Below are positions 51,184 to 59,700 of a stretch of 64,000 bases of DNA, in pieces. Every line of letters begins with the position of its first letter. The first letter of the stretch is position 1. This stretch comes from Botryosphaeria dothidea. Its lineage: Eukaryota; Ascomycota; Dothideomycetes; Botryosphaeriales; Botryosphaeriaceae. The notes beneath the pieces were generated by a model. That model was not told where the DNA came from, searched no databases, and worked only from the letters and a program-made list of their open reading frames with translations. The stretch lies in the NCBI GenBank assembly GCA_011503125.2, contig WWBZ02000040.1, positions 1,302,001 to 1,366,000 of the forward strand. The letters run 5' to 3'. The position numbers and the translations under genes are program-made.

Positions 51184-52300
51184 TGACGAGGAGGTGATTG
51201 GCGCCCACGACGAAGCGAGGGGTCGGACTGGTGGCGACGAGGAGCCAGATAATATGTAGCCTTGTGTGGTCGAGCTTTTTTATTTACGTTTTGGGGGCAG
51301 ATGGGATTTTATGGGCCTGCAGAGGCCGAGGGGTTGGCTGGTGGTCTTTTTCACTCTTTTCTTCTTTCTCCGGTTCCATGAAGGGTCTTTGCGGCTCTCA
51401 ACAAGGTCATGTGAATTTGGAGGCTTGCGGTGTTGTTCAGCTCTATACCAGTTTTCTTCGTGATTTTACTCATTCACTTTGGTAGTGTCAAGCGGACTGT
51501 ATGGCTCAATTTCTGAACGCTGTACTGCGGATCGGGCGGCGCAAGTCACTACGGCCGCTGAAAGTTGGAGGAGGTCGGTTTCAATAGTATTGTAATTGCA
51601 CTTCAATCCAGATGAATGCTTCCACTCCCCACCATAAAGACATTTCGTAATTCCATTATGTGTTGTGCGACCGCTGCATCTGGGAGAAACACTTGCGAAT
51701 CTAATTCAACAGATTCTCTGTTGAGCCACTCGATCGTGTCATTACCGGACCCGACACTGTAATCGTGACAGGATCTTTAGTCCTTGTGATTCTCGGCAGG
51801 ATTCCCAACAAACCAAGCCGAGCTGACAAGTTTCAAGCCGTCACCCAGAGATGGGTTGAACTTGGTCAAATCAGCTTGGTGGGAGTCCTGGTTCCAGTTG
51901 TATGGGATGGTATCTGGGCCCAAAGTCCAAGCCGCACGGCGCGGGGACGATTCTCTTAATTCGATAATTCCCCGGCTACGATATCCGCAGGCACGCAGCA
52001 ACATGGCATATACGCAGGGGAGTAAAAACATTCATCCGGATACAAATGTCTAATGCACCCATCTGCGACTCGTGGTTTGTCGCCAGAGCTCCCATGGCTC
52101 TCGCGAGTAGTTACACTTTTGACCGAGATCTACGGTCAGAAGAAGTCTTGTTTCATTTCTCGTCTAACATATATAGTCTCATCTTTATCATCCCTCCTCA
52201 CTGTAAAGTGAACAACGCTACGCCCTTTGACAGTTCGAAACGTAAGATATCCCTCAACATCTTCGTAGGCGCTTGCTGACCCGTTAGCCATCTAGAAAGA
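51184..52300 (+). other. Intergenic region between RING genes 2 and 3
   Basis: About 1.1 kb of normal composition. It should contain the 3' UTR of gene 2 and the promoter of gene 3. Open stretches exist (for example around 51,200-51,480 and 52,046-52,279) but have no domain signature. The first lacks an ATG start. The second ends 20 bp before gene 3 and overlaps the TATA-like and CT-rich sequence expected of a 5' UTR. I see no repeat or RNA gene. Confidence 0.5.
52169..52202 (+). promoter_or_regulatory. Putative core promoter of RING gene 3
   Basis: A TATA-like CATATATAG at 52,169-52,177 is followed by a pyrimidine-rich run to about 52,202, about 100 bp before the gene 3 ATG. A TATA box followed by a CT-rich start region is common in filamentous-fungal promoters. 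No transcript evidence is available. Confidence 0.35.
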
Positions 52301-53134
52301 ATGAGTAGGAACGCCGATCCGGGCGATATCTACAAGCTCATACAAAAAAATGACATTACCTGCATAATATGCCGTAGACGACATCACGATGTCCTTTTCG
52401 CCTTCGCTCCAGAAAGCAATACAATACCGGACGGAATGGACACCTGTACAATAGCCACCGTGCTCCCCTGCAACCACACATTTGGCCTCTCCTGCATACG
52501 GAAATGGGAAAGGGAGTCACGTGTACACAAGCAGTGGCGCGACCGGGGATTGCCATGGAAACCGCCTCGCGGGTCTTGTCCGGTGTGCAGGAGCCCACTT
52601 CCGCTTCCACAGGAACTTGCGAAAGCTTCCGGAGAGCTTCTAACTCTGAGAAATGCATTTGAGCTCTGGAATGATCGGAATACGAACAATCATTACATCG
52701 AGCCTATTTTCATGGATTCAGCGGCCGTCAAAGCAAGCAGTCAGCATGTGCAAGGACTTTACAAGACTAGGTTTTGCTACGACAACAACAGCATGGACAT
52801 CAACTTTGCCGTATTTGCGTCAGATATCTGCGGACATCTAGTCGAGAATTATTTGCCTCGTTGGATCGATGAGTACTGCTTGGACTTGGCGCGAAGACAG
52901 GGAAAAGAGACTGGGACGATATCAGCACTTAAACTACCAACAGCATTTTCCTGTTGGGCAAGTTTGGAAGAAGCTGCTGGAACAATGGGTGAACCAGGGG
53001 AAAGGGTGAAACCAGACCAGAAGGATATGAATGAGTTATATCTTTTTCTGAAGATGGTGGCGGGTAAATTGATCTGGGACATTCTCGCGCGGAAAAGGAG
53101 GGTTCCAGGCACAGAAGCGCCGACTCCTTCATGA
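52301..53134 (+). CDS. RING-variant zinc-finger protein, gene 3
   Basis: 277-residue uninterrupted frame. The ATG at 52,301 follows GAAAGA (purine at -3) and a plausible 5' UTR. The RING is at residues 21-96: C21-I-I-C24, extra C49, C57-N-H59-T-F-G62-L-S-C65, then an unusually long 27-residue gap to C93-P-V-C96. As in genes 1 and 2 the fifth ligand is Gly (62) and an additional Cys sits 8 residues before C57. After the RING there is N-A-F-E-L-W and a roughly 170-residue C-terminal region of mixed helices with no known domain that I recognise. Its end (Y-L-F-L-K-M-V-A-G-K-L-I) resembles the end of gene 1 (M-L-F-I-Q-F-T-K-L-V-I-G), supporting common origin. Candidate E3 ligase or adaptor by fold only. 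No signal peptide or transmembrane segment is visible. Confidence 0.85.
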   Translation: MSRNADPGDIYKLIQKNDITCIICRRRHHDVLFAFAPESNTIPDGMDTCTIATVLPCNHTFGLSCIRKWERESRVHKQWRDRGLPWKPPRGSCPVCRSPLPLPQELAKASGELLTLRNAFELWNDRNTNNHYIEPIFMDSAAVKASSQHVQGLYKTRFCYDNNSMDINFAVFASDICGHLVENYLPRWIDEYCLDLARRQGKETGTISALKLPTAFSCWASLEEAAGTMGEPGERVKPDQKDMNELYLFLKMVAGKLIWDILARKRRVPGTEAPTPS

Positions 53135-53631
53135 GAGGGGTGCTGAGAAACAGCGTTCACAACCCCGAGTCACCCGGTCCATGTATTGATGATTGAAATG
53201 GCTGGTTTGTATTATATTCCCTTATGTCCAAAGGCATGACGTATATATTTTTGGAATGGAGCGTTCGCTGGCATCATTGAGGATTGGCGAATTCGCGCAT
53301 ATTTAGCATGACTTTCCAACTTTCATAGCGGTAGAAGTAATGAAAAATGATCAATGCATCCATCCAAACCCCTCGACGAGATATTGGATCTGAATTCGTG
53401 CTCGTGAGATTTGTAGAGTTTTGGCCTGTCGTGGCCGCGGACTCTTCTGGTAGCGAGAAAAAAGCCTTCCTACCAGATCCAGACCCACCTCTCATAGTCT
53501 AAAATGCCATCTTTAAACTATGAAAACAAGCACTGTGAGACTTCGCTCTGAATTTCGATCGGGAGTATTGCCTGAGATTAAACCCTCCTCTCTACTCTTC
53601 GCCGCTTCCCCATCCGACTAAGAACTCCCCA
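53135..53631 (+). other. Intergenic region between RING genes 3 and 4
   Basis: About 500 bp of normal composition. It contains the 3' UTR of gene 3 and a pyrimidine-rich run at about 53,582-53,618 just before the gene 4 ATG, typical of fungal transcription-start regions. No other gene is supported. Confidence 0.5.
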
Positions 53632-53985
53632 ATGCTATTCCGAAATCGCGCCAACAAATTTCGAGATCTCTTCCAACCCTCCAGCAGCTCCGATCTCAAA
53701 AAAATCAGCTTCGACGGCGAAACACAATGCCCAATCTGCATGCGCACGATCACCACCGCACAAAAGCGAGTATCGAACAAGATAGAGCATACCGATCACC
53801 CGGTCACTATCAAAAAGTGCGCCCATACCTTCTGCCGGCACTGCATCGTCGGCTGGTTCCGAAGCCCAAGATGCGAGCAATTTCTGACATGCCCGATGTG
53901 CCGAGCGGTCCTGAAGCAACAACCACTGTCCAAATCAAAAAAGTGTTCAATTTTTTGCATGCCCGTGGTTTTCGCGGGATTCTGA
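53632..53985 (+). CDS. Small canonical RING-finger protein, gene 4
   Basis: 117-residue frame from the ATG at 53,632. It is almost entirely a RING of the C3HC4 type: C33-P-I-C36, C63-A-H65-T-F-C68-R-H-C71, C87-P-M-C90, with spacing C-x2-C-x26-C-x-H-x2-C-x2-C-x15-C-x2-C. All eight ligands are present, including Cys68 at the position that is Gly in genes 1-3. Ile35 after the first Cys pair, Trp75 and Pro88 are the usual E2-contact positions, so catalytic E3 function is plausible. The N-terminus is short and basic with a Ser run at 17-20. The last 23 residues (after C-R-A-V-L) look unstructured, and a downstream exon cannot be excluded, though I see no good splice donor. It is about 500 bp after gene 3 on the same strand. 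Confidence 0.78.
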   Translation: MLFRNRANKFRDLFQPSSSSDLKKISFDGETQCPICMRTITTAQKRVSNKIEHTDHPVTIKKCAHTFCRHCIVGWFRSPRCEQFLTCPMCRAVLKQQPLSKSKKCSIFCMPVVFAGF

Positions 53986-54806
53986 GTATCGTCTCGCTCT
54001 CTATCCCGCCGGAGTGCTAATCCGAGCATCGAGGCGTTTGCGCTTGGAGAACCTACCCCACGATTGGCTTCAGATATGTCCTATATGCTGAGCAACTCTT
54101 CATCATTGGTATTACTCCTTATTCTTTGGAAGAAAAGTTGAGAGGCGACGATTGGAACGTCTGCATGTTCCCCGACCTCGTCTCTCGATCATCCTACGTT
54201 CTTACAGGCATCACCAACCTCTACGCCCAATTTCCGAACGCGAAAAGTCATTCAGTTGCGTCGACAAGCTGGACTTCTACTCTGAGCACTTTCAATATCG
54301 CTAGGTGTTCTTGGATTGAAGCGGTACGTTGGATTCGCGGAGATGGCCCTGGTTGCATGATGTGCTATGGAGAGATTAGATTTCAGTGTAATAATGTTGT
54401 TTGAGCTAGTCGGATCAGCACGCACGACGTTATGTAAAGAGGGTTCAAATGTTGGGGGCCAGACGAGGCTGGTTCGTGAAGATGTATAACGTGTGGGAAG
54501 AGCGTTTGTACTTTATGTCACTTCTCCATAAAAGTCTGTCTGCTATACAACACACATTAATAGGTTTCTTGATCTTGTTTCAACGTATAATCGCGCCAAA
54601 AATCACAGGGGGTATACAACTTTGAATGGGAGGGGAAGCATTGGCCCGGACGGCTTTATTAACGTAAATGTAACACATTTACATCCTTCCACTCCCCGTG
54701 GTAGCGTTGGTTATGTTACTCTCTATCTTTTAGTCCGAGTCTCGCATTGGCGCTGACCGTCGGCCGTAGCGCCCCTCCGTAGATTCGGATCCACTTTTCG
54801 AACAAC
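53986..54806 (+). other. Island right margin without a supported gene
   Basis: Normal-composition DNA between gene 4 and the Gypsy-4 LTR. One frame stays open from 54,021 to 54,404 but starts after a stop, lacks an early ATG and shows no domain; a missed exon of gene 4 in another frame is possible but unsupported. A perfect 8-bp inverted repeat with a 3-base loop lies at 54,664-54,682. Confidence 0.4.
54664..54682. repeat. Perfect 8-bp inverted repeat (GTAAATGT-AAC-ACATTTAC)
   Basis: Self-complementary 19-base site in intergenic DNA 124 bp before the Gypsy-4 LTR. It is too short and too A/T-rich for a confident terminator and could be a dimeric-factor site or chance. Confidence 0.6.
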
Positions 54807-54986
54807 TGTCAGGGCTCAACCTCAGGATGATCGCTGAAAGGTTTATTGCGCTAAGTAAGTTAAGCTAGACTTAAGGAGAAAGAAGAGAAGACGTAGAAGG
54901 AAAGAGTTATATACAAGGAAGGCTTGGCGTCACGTGACCTGCCGATGATCCTCTGAGGCTTAATCCTGAGGCTTCAGACTCTAACA
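54807..54986 (-). repeat. Gypsy-4 3' LTR
   Basis: 180 bp reading TGTTAGAG...CCCTGACA on the minus strand, with intact TG/CA ends. In that orientation a TATATAAC (54,914-54,907) precedes an AATAAA (54,847-54,842), the expected promoter then polyadenylation order, and a G-rich purine tract lies just upstream. No second copy is in the window. Confidence 0.8.
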
Positions 54987-55106
54987 TCACCCCCCCCTCC
55001 TCTTGGTTCGAGAGGTTGCGGGTTCGAATCCGGGTGGAGACTGTTGCCTTTTGACCTTTCCCTGTTTTTGACCCTTCCTGCCCTGCTTGCCCTGCTTGCT
55101 TGTGTG

Positions 55107-55325
55107 ATGGCTTGCATCCGGTGCACTCGCGGAAATGCAGTGGCATTACTATCTACGAGAAGACTAAGCTAAAGAGAAAAGGAAGCAAGGTTTTAAGCAA
55201 GATAGCGCTGCTTATATATCTCTCCAGGGTTCCTTTTGCTGGTAACGAGTTGCAGAGTTTTCTTGTTGAGCTTCAGGGTCCTCTCGACCCAAGATCTCGC
55301 CGCAGGATCCATCCAAGGCACCCTC
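55107..55325 (-). repeat. Unmutated member of a repeat pair
   Basis: Part of the Gypsy-4 3' untranslated region. A collinear, RIP-mutated copy lies at about 62,045-62,268, and its first about 45 bases recur in mutated form at 56,597-56,640. Confidence 0.85.
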
Positions 55326-55364
55326 AGGGTTCAAACCGTAATATTACCTCCCTCCCGGCTTTAA

Positions 55365-55930
55365 AGGTAGATCTCTAGGGCTTTAGTATCTTCTAAAGCG
55401 CTTGCAGGTTCCCAAGTTAGCCGCGCGTACCCTCTCCACTTAACTTAATAGAGTTTCTACCGTTTCCGCTAGCCAGGCCGTCTTCCTAATTTTTTATCTA
55501 AGATAGCTTTAATCCTCTATTCTTCTTCTCTATTAACGAGTATAGCTAGTAGTTAGTAATCGTTTTATTCTTAGCTTAGTAGAGAATCTATTCTAGCTAG
55601 GCGTAGGAGATCGACGTTAAAGACGTTATATATCCTAGTTAGTACGTCTAGTTTATAGCTATAAGGGCTAATAACCTTAATAACTATAAACTTTACTACT
55701 CGATTATTAAGCTTCCGGCTTAGGCGGTTCGTTCGTATATTCTTAAGATTTAGCTAGACTTTATTTCCTACTTTATACGCTAATAATAGATCTCTATATC
55801 GATTTACTTAGATCTTCTAATTCTATTATACGTTCGCTATTAATACTTCTATCTATTTAGTTATCTCTTTAATCTTTACTACGATTACTTCTCTTTTTTA
55901 TATTAGTAATATAAAGTTCGGGCGGGGTAG
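55365..55930 (-). pseudogene. Gypsy-4 integrase C-terminus and chromodomain
   Basis: Minus-strand reading from 55,930 leftward shows the post-integrase G-x-x-V-W-L-N-L-K-N block, a P-Y-S-Y-K-L-D block and then a chromodomain (V-K-W-R-G-Y-A and T-W-E-P-A). It ends in TAA at about 55,362-55,364. The first two-thirds carries RIP stops; the chromodomain end keeps TGG codons. Confidence 0.8.
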
Positions 55931-56010
55931 TATACTAGTAGGATATACTTCTACGGTAACCTAGCCTTTCTAGGGTAGTATAGATTCTAAGTTCGAATCT
56001 TAGACCGCTT
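55920..56010 (+). other. tRNA-like relic (possible SINE head), RIP-degraded
   Basis: A box-A-like TAGTATACTAGTAGG (55,928-55,942) forms a D-arm with stem GTAT/ATAC. A T-arm CTAAG-TTCGAAT-CTTAG (about 55,987-56,003) has a perfect 5-bp stem and the B-box core. The acceptor pairs only partly (GGGCGGG with ACCGCTT) and no good anticodon stem is seen. Either a mutated tRNA gene or the head of a tRNA-derived SINE. Confidence 0.4.
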
Positions 56011-56018
56011 ATCTACTC

Positions 56019-56183
56019 GTAGTATATACGTTCTACGTTAAAAGTATACGTACCCGCGTTCTCTCTAGCGGTAATAAGGGGGAAAATCTATAGATAGTTA
56101 GGGTGGGCTATAAGTAGTATATACGTCCTACTATAAAAGTATACGTACCCGCGTTCTCTCTAGCGGTAATAAGGGGGAGAAGA
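56019..56183. repeat. 95-bp-period direct repeat, two copies
   Basis: A roughly 70-bp segment beginning GTAGTATATACG occurs at 56,019 and again at 56,114. The copies match except at a few sites, mostly transitions. They directly follow the tRNA-like relic and might be the body of the same short element. Confidence 0.85.
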
Positions 56184-56789
56184 GCTAGCTAGGCGCTTCT
56201 AAAAATAAATTTTAAGAGCGCTTTACTAGCGCTTATAAATAGGTAAGCCGGGACTTTTTACGGCTTAATCTTAAGATTTATAGTTACCTCTCTCTATAGT
56301 TCCTCCCTCTTAGCTACTCTTCCTACTTTAGATACCGCTACCGGTATATAGAAAAACTATACTAAATAGAGTATCTACGGATACTACTATTATAGATAGA
56401 AAAGGTTTTTACCCGGGCTATCCTAAGAAAGTAGCTACGGTTTCCCCTTCTATATATTCTTATAGATAGCTATAGCTATATAGACTCTTCGGGGAGCTAA
56501 ATTAGCTTAAATTAAATTTATCTATCTATATCTATTAATATAAAGTTTAGAACTAGTTAAGAATTCTCGAATAACTATAGTAGCTTAAGATAGTATTATA
56601 ATAGCTTATATCCGATATACTCGCGGAAATATAGTAGTATTACTAATAAAATAAAATAGGTAAATTAATTATAATAAGTAAATAAATAACTAAATTCTTA
56701 AGTAACTAGAGACTATCTATAGCTAAATAGATACGACTAATAAATTATTAGACTAATAAAAAAATACCTAAAATAGTATTATTACTATA
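56184..56789 (+). mobile_element. Mutated repeat DNA with a second LINE-type 3' tail
   Basis: No gene. 56,380-56,540 resembles the LINE A/B 3' end in layout (GAAAAGGTTTTTACC, AGATAGCTA, then AATTTATCTATCTATAT) but is not the same sequence, suggesting the tail of a related LINE. 56,597-56,640 is a mutated copy of 55,107-55,150. The remainder is A/T-rich and unassigned. Confidence 0.45.
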
Positions 56790-59700
56790 GATAGATAAAT
56801 TTATTTCTTCCCGATATAGCTCCCTTACGGGTCTATACGGGACTAGCTATCTATAGTTATTTTATACAAGAGAGAAAACCTTTTCGTCTAGTAAAAACCC
56901 CTTCTCTCTCTCTAGGTATACTATCCTATACTAGTTCTTATTTTTTCTTCTTACTAGTAGCGGCTACTATAGTAGCCCTATATTTACCTACTAGACCTAT
57001 CTCTTTAGTTCTTATTCTCGTAGTTATCCGGGTCCTAGTAGTCTTAGTAGTCCTAGTTATCCTCCTAGTTCCTCTTCCTAGTTATCTTTCTATATTAGTT
57101 TTCTTACTAGGCTAAATTACTTAAGTAGCCCTAGGCGTAAGAACTAGTCTATTACTACTTTAATTCTCTTCTTTATTAAGAAGAGGAAGTAGTAGTTCGT
57201 AGTTCCTATCCTTTAGAGTATCTATATCCTACTCTATTAGAAGTAGAAGTAGAAGAGGAGGATATACTTTAGGATTTATCTATACTAGCCGTATAGATAG
57301 GTAGGACTAGAATATTCTAGTACCTTACGCCTTAAGAGGAAGTTCTCTAGTCTAATATACTCTATACGTAGTAGAGTAGCGAGTGTACTCTATAGCTTAG
57401 ATAGTTCGCTATAGATTTATCTAATTTTTAGGTTCTACTATATACTTTAGGCTATTAGCTTATCTTATCTTCTCTAGCTAGTAGACTTTATCTATCTCTC
57501 CTTCTACTTATTTCTATATACTATATATAGCTTCGTTCGCTCTAGAAGACTCTAGTAGATAGAGGGGTAGTAGTTAAGAAGTAAGTTTACCTTTTTTCTA
57601 AGTAGGGTTCTTCTAGTAGAGCTAGCGGCGCCTCTAGTACTTAGAGTAGCCCGAGCTATCTATTTAATACTCTAGTAAGTTTCCTCTACTACTACCGCGA
57701 CTAGGCTATTTCTAGCTCTAATAGCCTAGGCTAGTGCTAGTTCGTCTAGGTATAGTAAGAGTAGGGGAATTTCTATCTTATACTCTAAGGTTTATATACT
57801 AGTTAACTTATACGCCCCTAAGATAGTACGTAGACACTAGTTTTAGATCTTCTTTAGTAGCTAGATAGCTATTTTCCTCTACTCTAGGATTCTCTCTAGG
57901 GTATACTATACTCTATAGCCGTAGATAAGAACTAGCCTTACTACGGCCGTATAGATATAGCGGGCTTTAGTAAATAAGGCTCTCTAGATAGACGCTGCGA
58001 GTCTAGAGAGAGATATATACTATTTAATTATCTTAGCTCCTATTTCCCTAATATAGGGTCCCTATCTAAGCTTATTATCTACGTAGACTCCTAGAATCTT
58101 AATTATCGGCTCTAGGTATCTAGTAAATCTAGGAATACGGATTCCTACTACTATATTAAATCTCCTTAGTTTTCTTATAAAATAAGTAAGGTAATATTTA
58201 TCGGGCGAGAAAGCTAACCCGTAGGTAGCTACCTAGTACTCGTAAATTTAATATACTCTCTCTAGTATCCTATAGTTCTATTCTATAGATCTACTAAAGA
58301 TTAGAATATTAGTATTATCGACGAATCTAAGAGGGAAGATATTACCCCTACGTAGCTATATAAGTAGGTTAGAAGTAAAGAATAGATAGAGTATCGGCGA
58401 TAGTAAGAATTCCTAGGGAATCCCGGTTAAGGTCTAGATTAGTAGACTAGTAAAGTCTCCGAAGGATAGCTAAGTAGTACGGTCCTATAGAAAGGATCGG
58501 GTAAATCTTTCTACCTATTCTAGAAGTTTTACTATCCTTATATTATAGAGAAGCCTTCTATAAGATACGTAGTTATATACTTCCGAGATATCTAGGCTAA
58601 GAACTAAAACTACTAGCCCTAGGTCTTATACCTAGATAGTATAGATCTATTCTATAAGTAGGTTAAGAGCTACTACTACGGATCTATTTCTCCTAGCTCC
58701 TATTTATATATTAGGGAGTAGGCCGTATACTTTAGTAGCCTAGGAGATTCTATCTACTATAATCCTCTTAAGTAGCTTTTCTAGCGTATTAAGTAAAGTA
58801 ATTAGCCTAAATAACTTAGCTTTAGTATAGTCGTCCCTCTATAGTTTCCTAAGAACTACGATAATAGAGCTTTTAAACTACCTAGAGTAGTATCTAAGTG
58901 CGAGGTATTCCTAGAAGAGCCTAGTAAGGGATCCCCTTAGTATCTTAGCGTATTACTTTAGGAACCTATTAGTAATCTTATCTAGGCCTAGTACCTTATC
59001 TAGGGGAAGCTTCTTAATAGTATAGAGGACCTACTTTTTAGTAAGGTCTTAGAGAATCTCTACTAGTACTAGGTATATATATCTATCTAGATCTAAGAGG
59101 TCGGTAGCCCTAGGAGGTAGGAAGAACTAGTTAGTAAGGATTTCTGCCTTAGACTAGTTATCGTAATATAGTTATTTATCTACTCCCTAGAGGGGTGGGA
59201 ACTAAGGTAGGGCTAGAGGTTCTAGTACCCTTATTCTTACCTACTTTAAGAGCTTCTAGAGTATAGATAGGTCCGAAGTAATCTTAGCTACTATTCTACG
59301 CTATACTTTTATTCTATCTCTTCTAATCTATCTCTTCTTGCTATTAGTAATAGTTTAGTATACTATCTAGTCCTCCTCTCTCTCTATAGCCGTCTACTTT
59401 CTTCTAGCTACTCTAGCCTAGTATACTAGATTCGAATACTTCTTTATCTATTATATAGAGGCCTAGGGCGAGGGTCTCGCTACTAGAATAGTCTCCTAGA
59501 TTATCCTTTAGATAGCCTCCTAGAGTAGTATAGTAAAGTAATCTAGGTCTACTTTAGTATTAAGAGGGGCTACTTTAAGATGTTCGAGCTTTAATTAGAG
59601 TATATTATTAGTTCTCTTCTAGTCTACTTTCTTCTACTAGGGCCTTAGAGGGCGTAGTTCTACGGAGGTAGAAGAAAAATTAAGTATAGTAAGGATAGGT

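Larger units (their letters stand above)
54807..55930 (-). mobile_element. Gypsy-4, 3' end with LTR, half mutated by RIP
   Basis: Minus-strand 3' terminus of a chromodomain Gypsy: C-terminal integrase and chromodomain (55,930-55,365), 3' untranslated part, polypurine tract (about 54,988-55,005) and a 180-bp LTR. 54,807-55,440 is essentially free of RIP, while 55,500-55,930 is saturated. The rest of the element is absent to the right. Confidence 0.85.

Noticed and set aside
51198..51485. 95-codon + frame after gene 2
   Set aside because: No ATG at its start, Trp/Phe/Ser-rich low-quality translation, no domain; more likely 3' UTR.
52046..52279. 77-codon + frame before gene 3
   Set aside because: Overlaps the TATA-like and CT-rich region and the expected 5' UTR of gene 3; no recognisable domain.
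54021..54404. 127-codon open frame after gene 4, possible extra exon
   Set aside because: No early ATG, different frame from gene 4, no convincing splice donor, no domain.
55010..55045. tRNA-like GGTTCGAATCC near the Gypsy-4 polypurine tract
   Set aside because: The unmutated sequence does not form a proper T-stem and has no matching D-arm at tRNA spacing.
54907..55146. 79-codon minus-strand frame across the Gypsy-4 LTR and 3' UTR
   Set aside because: It spans the LTR, the polypurine tract and untranslated sequence, so it is not a gene.
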